The notes under the pieces were generated by a model that was not told the DNA's origin, did no database searches, and saw only the letters and a list, made by a program, of their open reading frames with translations. 25,641 nucleotides of DNA from an uncultured Collinsella sp. (GTDB lineage Bacteria > Actinomycetota > Coriobacteriia > Coriobacteriales > Coriobacteriaceae), in assembly GCA_900546085.1 (NCBI GenBank), contig URBS01000014.1, positions 1-25,641 on the forward strand, read 5' to 3'. Numbering within the stretch: the stretch's first letter is position 1; the number at the start of each line of letters is the position of its first letter. Position numbers and translations under genes: made by a program. This document shows positions 22,324 to 25,641 of the stretch, in pieces.

Positions 22324-24039
22324 CTATTGTGCCGAGCCCGCGACGGGCTCAAAATGCTTGTCCTTAACGGCCGCGGCCAGGCGATCTGCCAGATTGCGTA
22401 CGCGCGGATCCAGGCGCGCGGCACCCGGATTGACAAAGAAGCGGGCCGTGCAGTCCATGATGCGGCCGGTGATGACCAAGTCGTTGTCGCGCAGCGTGGC
22501 ACCCGTGGCGGTAATGTCCACGATGCGATCGGTCATGCCGACGATGGGTCCCAGCTCAATGTTGCCGTGCAGCGAGACGATATCGGCATTCACGCCGCGC
22601 TCGGCATACCAGGCACTCGCGATGCGCGGGTACTTGGTTGCCACGCGAAGCGAACCGCGACGGGCGTAGTTGCGCTCGGCCTGACCGGCGCGCCATGCGG
22701 GCTCCGCCTCGATAAAGGTGCACAGGCCATAGCCCAGATCGACCAGCTGCAGCAAGTTGAGGTCGGCCTCGATAAGCGAGTCCCAACCGCAGATGCCGCA
22801 ATCGGCACCGCCGCAGCCCACAAAGGCGGGCGCATCGCTGGGGCGCACAATGACAAACTCGATATCTCCGACCGCGCCCTCACCGGCACGCGTGTCGCGG
22901 CCGCGCACGATTAGGTGACGGCCCGGATCGCGCAACTCAGAGACGTCCAGGCCCGCGGCTTCGAGCACGTCGAGCGTATCGGCCTTGAGCGAGCCCTTGG
23001 GCACGGCGATGCGCAGCGGGCCCTCGGCGCCACGGCCCGCGGCGTGATCGCCATCGGAAGCGGCGTCCTCGGCCGAGGTGCGCGCGGCCTCCAGGCGCTC
23101 GAGCGAAAAGGCGAAGCCCGCCGCCGGCACCTCGATACCGTCGCCAAATGCGCCGGTAAAGATGGAGTCATAGCGTCCGCCCGAACCGACCGGATCGGGC
23201 AAGCCGCCGGCATAGGCCTTAAAGACCAGGCCCGTGTAGTAATCGAAAGAGTTCATGATAGAGAAGTCGAACGACAGCACCTGGGCGTCCTCGGGTGCCA
23301 GGCCCTCGACCAGGGCACGCAGCTCGCGCGTCAGCGGCGCGACGATACCGGCGGCCTCCAGCAGCGCGTCCACGCGGTCGAGCACCTCGGCACCGCCGTG
23401 CAGACGCGGCAGCTCGCTAATGGCGGCCTTGACGGCATCGGACTCGACGCTTGCCGCCACGTGGGCATCGAGGCCCACAAAGTCGTTGGCGTGCACGCAG
23501 CGCAAGGCCTCGGCGGCCAGCTCGCGATCCTCGCACGCCGCGAGCAGCTCCTTAAACGGACGCACGCTACCTGCGATAATGCGCGCATCGGGCAGCGCCA
23601 GCTCGCGCACGGCCTCGGCCACGAGCGAGACAATCTCGACATCGCCCGCGGTATCGCCCGCACCGATAAGCTCAAAGCCCAGCTGCGTAAACTGACGCGA
23701 GCCACCGGCATTGCGCTGGCACTCGCGAACCACCGGCGCCTCATAGCGCAGGCGCAGGGGCAGGTCGGCCGCGCGCATGCGGGTCGAGACCAGACGCACG
23801 ATCGGCAATGTGTTGTCGGGACGGACCACCAGCAGACGGCCATCATCGTCAAAAAGCTTAAACGGCGTGTCCGCGATGCGGCCGCCTTCCTCGAGTGAAC
23901 CCTTGTCCTCGAGCAGCGGCGTTTCGACCGGAAGGTAATGATGCTCCCTGAAGCAGCCCTTCACCGTCAGCGCAATCTCCTCGCGCGCCTGAGCCTCCTC
24001 GGGCAATATGTCCCGGAATCCCCACGGTGTGGCCGTCAT
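22324..24039 (-). CDS. hisZG: HisZ-HisG fusion: ATP phosphoribosyltransferase, regulatory plus short catalytic domain
   Basis: This 571-aa protein catalyses the committed step of histidine synthesis (ATP + PRPP to PR-ATP). Residues 1 to about 322 are HisZ, a class II tRNA-synthetase-like paralogue of HisRS without an anticodon domain: TPWGFRDILPEEA, RPDNTLPIVRL (from 73), VVRECQRNAGGSRQFTQLGFE (from 103) and GSGGRYDSI (285-293). An acidic, Gly/Ala-rich linker follows. From 342 onward is short-form HisG: LRIAVPKGSLK, VATKYPRIA and the PRPP loop DITATGATL near 505-515. Short HisG lacks its own regulatory domain and normally forms a hetero-octamer with a separate HisZ; here both are one chain. 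GAGGAGG precedes ATG 24039. It is the first gene of the his operon, and histidine feedback probably acts through the HisZ part. Confidence 0.95.
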   Translation of the reverse strand: MTATPWGFRDILPEEAQAREEIALTVKGCFREHHYLPVETPLLEDKGSLEEGGRIADTPFKLFDDDGRLLVVRPDNTLPIVRLVSTRMRAADLPLRLRYEAPVVRECQRNAGGSRQFTQLGFELIGAGDTAGDVEIVSLVAEAVRELALPDARIIAGSVRPFKELLAACEDRELAAEALRCVHANDFVGLDAHVAASVESDAVKAAISELPRLHGGAEVLDRVDALLEAAGIVAPLTRELRALVEGLAPEDAQVLSFDFSIMNSFDYYTGLVFKAYAGGLPDPVGSGGRYDSIFTGAFGDGIEVPAAGFAFSLERLEAARTSAEDAASDGDHAAGRGAEGPLRIAVPKGSLKADTLDVLEAAGLDVSELRDPGRHLIVRGRDTRAGEGAVGDIEFVIVRPSDAPAFVGCGGADCGICGWDSLIEADLNLLQLVDLGYGLCTFIEAEPAWRAGQAERNYARRGSLRVATKYPRIASAWYAERGVNADIVSLHGNIELGPIVGMTDRIVDITATGATLRDNDLVITGRIMDCTARFFVNPGAARLDPRVRNLADRLAAAVKDKHFEPVAGSAQ

Positions 24040-24074
24040 CTGGTGAGCCTCCTCATGCTGTGTTTCATATAGAG

Positions 24075-24106
24075 CAGAAGACCGGCATAGCTCCGCCGGT
24101 CTTCTG
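24075..24106 (-). other. 12-bp perfect hairpin in the hisZG leader
   Basis: CAGAAGACCGGC and GCCGGTCTTCTG (24075-24086/24095-24106) pair perfectly around an 8-nt loop. It ends 35 nt before the hisZG start codon and is not followed by a T run, so it is not a simple terminator. A 10-codon frame (ATG 24068, with one His codon) ends in a TGA overlapping the hisZG ATG, but it lacks a ribosome site. Confidence 0.6.
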
Positions 24107-24114
24107 GGTACTTT

Positions 24115-24143
24115 AGCATACTAGAGTGCTTGCGGGGAAAATC
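24115..24143 (-). promoter_or_regulatory. Weak candidate promoter for the his operon
   Basis: On the minus strand TATGCT (24120-24115) could be a -10, with GATTTT (24143-24138) 17 bp upstream as a poor -35. If it is used, transcription would start at the base of the 24075-24106 hairpin, placing it at the very 5' end of the mRNA. Confidence 0.3.
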
Positions 24144-24280
24144 GTCTCTCTCGGCTCACAGCGTATTCATTTGGAAACATTGGAACGGATTGCCCGCGGC
24201 CCGCCTCTACAGCGAAGGGCATCGACAGTCCATCCGAAAAAACGTCCGAGGTCCCGCTCGCTCAGCGGAAGAACATACGG
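24121..24280. other. Non-coding stretch between the his leader and the repeat
   Basis: The short frames here have no ribosome sites or recognisable product. No structured element was recognised apart from the weak promoter at its left edge. Together with the flanking repeat it makes up most of the 452-bp gap between hisZG and the AEC gene. Confidence 0.5.
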
Positions 24281-24444
24281 ACGAGGGCCGGGGAGCCTGT
24301 CTTCTCAAAACAAGACAGGCTCCCCGGCCCCGGCGATGTGTTTCGGGCTGGCCAAAGTCAGATGCGCGGTCTCCGGGGCAGCATCAGCAAAGTCCCCATT
24401 ACATGAAAAAGAATCAGCCCCCGCATATCGAAACGGTCGAGAGG
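24281..24444. repeat. Long hairpin repeat, copy 1 (between hisZG and the AEC permease)
   Basis: It contains a 19-bp perfect stem (24285-24303 with 24312-24330, loop CTCAAAAC). A tail of about 110 nt follows, ending CAGCCCCCGCATATCGAAAC and GGTCGAGAGG, which is shared with copy 2 at 25451-25641. The loop is shorter than in copy 2, consistent with deletion of part of one inner arm. A 22-codon frame (24426 to 24358, minus strand) lies in the tail, without a ribosome site. Confidence 0.85.
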
Positions 24445-24468
24445 GCCTTGCCCGGCTGGGCAAGGCCC
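24443..24468 (-). terminator. Hairpin downstream of the AEC permease, possible terminator
   Basis: GGGCCTTGCCC (24443-24453) and GGGCAAGGCCC (24458-24468) make an 11-bp stem with loop GGCT, starting 23 bp after the AEC stop codon. There is no T tract, so intrinsic termination would be weak. It sits exactly at the repeat boundary. Confidence 0.45.
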
Positions 24469-24491
24469 CAGCGCGAGACCGTCCCGAATGC

Positions 24492-25430
24492 CTACCCGCA
24501 CAGTGTGGCTACGAGTGGGATGGTCAAAATGGAGCAGATGATCGACAAAAACGTGCACTGCATCATGGGGCGTGCATCCTTGCCGTATTGTAGGCAGTAC
24601 AGCGTACCGTTGCTGCCCACCGGCATTGCCATCTCGAGCACAAGCGTCGCGATAAACATGGGCGTCATGCCGGGCCACAAGCGCGCGACGGCAAGACATG
24701 CCACCGGCACGACAACCAGGCGAAACGCCACGGCGACATAGGCGCGCCAGTTGGTGAGCATCTCGAGCGGACGGTACTTGGCGATAGACGATCCCATGAG
24801 CAACAATGCCGCTGGAGTGGTCATGGTGCCAACGATGGAAATCGAGTCGCCCAACACGCCCCAATCGGTCCATCCGGTTAGCACGATCCCAAGCACAACA
24901 GCACTTGCAATGAGACCAGGACTCTTGCAGCAGGCGGCAATATTGCGCATCTGCTTTTTAAGGCCGCCATCCATTCCGCTAAATAACATGGCACCGACGG
25001 TAAACATAAGAAGGTTTAGGGGGATAAGCGCAATCGATGCATACAACAGCGCTTGTTTTCCCAACACCGCCGAAATAACCGGAAAACCGATAAACCCGGC
25101 ATTACCGAAAAGCACGGCGAAGCGATACGAGCATTCTGTCCCTTTGGGAACGCGAAGAGCAGCGGTGACAGCAAACGCGATAACGGTCGCCACCACATAC
25201 ATCACAAAGGACAGACCCATGAGCGAAAACGTCTCGGCAATGCTCGGAAGCTTCACATCATCGCCCAGCGCTGACGAAAGCACCAAGCACGGTAGCGCCA
25301 CTTGCAACAGCAGATGCGACAGCTCGCGCTCGAACTCCGCTTTCATAAACCCCAGCTTGGCGATACACCACCCCAACAAAATAGGCAGCGAAACCGTCAA
25401 CATCTGAAGCGCCACACTCGTAAAGCTCAT
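24492..25430 (-). CDS. AEC (auxin efflux carrier) family transporter
   Basis: A 312-aa inner-membrane permease. About ten hydrophobic helices are visible, beginning with LQMLTVSLPILLGWCIAKLG, then LQVALPCLVLSSAL with the family's central Pro-containing helix. The NAGFIGFPVISAVLG motif is the crossover region of AEC/bile-acid-fold carriers. The second half repeats the pattern (TTPAALLLMGSSIAKY; LEMAMPVGSNGTLY). Bacterial members move malate, malonate or similar organic acids; the substrate here cannot be told. GGGGGA precedes the ATG at 25430. The GC content is lower than in the his operon, and the gene is enclosed by two copies of a hairpin repeat, which suggests it may be a separate acquisition. 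No neighbouring metabolic gene gives context. Confidence 0.92.
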   Translation of the reverse strand: MSFTSVALQMLTVSLPILLGWCIAKLGFMKAEFERELSHLLLQVALPCLVLSSALGDDVKLPSIAETFSLMGLSFVMYVVATVIAFAVTAALRVPKGTECSYRFAVLFGNAGFIGFPVISAVLGKQALLYASIALIPLNLLMFTVGAMLFSGMDGGLKKQMRNIAACCKSPGLIASAVVLGIVLTGWTDWGVLGDSISIVGTMTTPAALLLMGSSIAKYRPLEMLTNWRAYVAVAFRLVVVPVACLAVARLWPGMTPMFIATLVLEMAMPVGSNGTLYCLQYGKDARPMMQCTFLSIICSILTIPLVATLCG

Positions 25431-25450
25431 GCTTCCCCCTTATCTATTCC

Positions 25451-25641
25451 ACGAGGGCCGGGGCGCCTGCTTTGTTTTGAGAAGTGGGCTTCGCGAACTT
25501 CTCAAAACAAGACAGGCGCCCCGGCCCCAGCAATGTAATCTTGGCTGACCAAAGTTAGATGCACGGTCTTCAAGGAAGTAGCAGCCGTGCCCCCATTACA
25601 TAAAAAATAATCAGCCCCCGCATATCGAAACGGTCGAGAGG
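25451..25641. repeat. Long hairpin repeat, copy 2 (upstream of the AEC permease, runs to the window edge)
   Basis: The 31-nt arms 25455-25485 and 25497-25527 pair with only two adjacent mismatches around an 11-nt loop. The tail (25528-25641) matches copy 1 and again ends CATATCGAAACGGTCGAGAG. Within the stem, one base pair is C-G here and A-T in copy 1 (GGGGCGCC versus GGGGAGCC), a compensatory change. A 17-codon frame (25623 to 25570, minus) corresponds to the one in copy 1. The true right boundary is outside the window. Confidence 0.85.

Noticed and set aside
19132..22914. Very long plus-strand open frame (1260 codons) opposite hisB, hisC, hisD and hisG
   Set aside because: It is the antisense shadow of high-GC his genes: it crosses several gene boundaries, is rich in His/Arg/Gly and has no family motifs.
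24037..24130. T-box or His-codon attenuator in the his leader
   Set aside because: No T-box consensus and no run of His codons is visible; the hairpin lacks a T tract.
24130..24741. Plus-strand frames across the gap and the AEC gene end
   Set aside because: They read through the hairpin repeat and the antisense of the permease, with no ribosome site or domain.

Overview
The window looks like chromosome from a high-GC Coriobacteriia, most probably Collinsella or a close relative. This is inferred from the actinobacterial mazG-eno-ftsB-ppx order, the fused hisZ-hisG gene, very high third-position GC and several families of short structured intergenic repeats. No rRNA or marker gene is present to prove the genus.

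Layout. 1-1484: the end of an OmpR-type response regulator and its histidine kinase. 1560-2234 (minus): a VOC-fold protein and an orphan PTS IIB subunit. 2398-3021: a one-pass membrane protein of unknown role, followed by tRNA-Leu(UAA) and its terminator. 3208-4861: an AAA/DUF4143 ATPase preceded by tandem palindromes and bracketed by two 69-nt structured repeats. 4873-10291 (minus): a LarC C-terminal-domain protein, yfcE-type phosphodiesterase, mazG, enolase, FtsB/DivIC-like protein and ppx/gppA phosphatase, divided by two clear terminators. 10676-15693 (plus): a double-length ABC exporter, a Cys-rich YgbA-type protein coupled to it, and a PHP-family phosphatase. 15721-24039 (minus): a nearly complete histidine operon in the order hisZG-hisD-hisC-hisB-hisH-hisA-hisF-hisI-small ORF-hisE. 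24281-25641: an AEC-family permease between two copies of a long hairpin repeat, the second running off the window edge.

How the genes work together. The histidine block covers PRPP+ATP to histidine except for histidinol-phosphate phosphatase: HisB is only the dehydratase. The PHP phosphatase that converges on hisE with a 27-bp gap is the natural candidate for the missing step. The first enzyme is a single polypeptide joining the HisZ regulatory domain to the short HisG catalytic domain, which are normally separate proteins.

The most unusual content is non-coding. At least five intergenic elements form long inverted repeats. Two of these (3208/4793 and 24281/25451) are duplicated around accessory-looking genes and keep their stems while their sequence differs. 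Two others (10394 and 16669) have G-U/A-C asymmetry that points to one transcribed strand. No CRISPR array, transposase, integrase or rRNA was seen.
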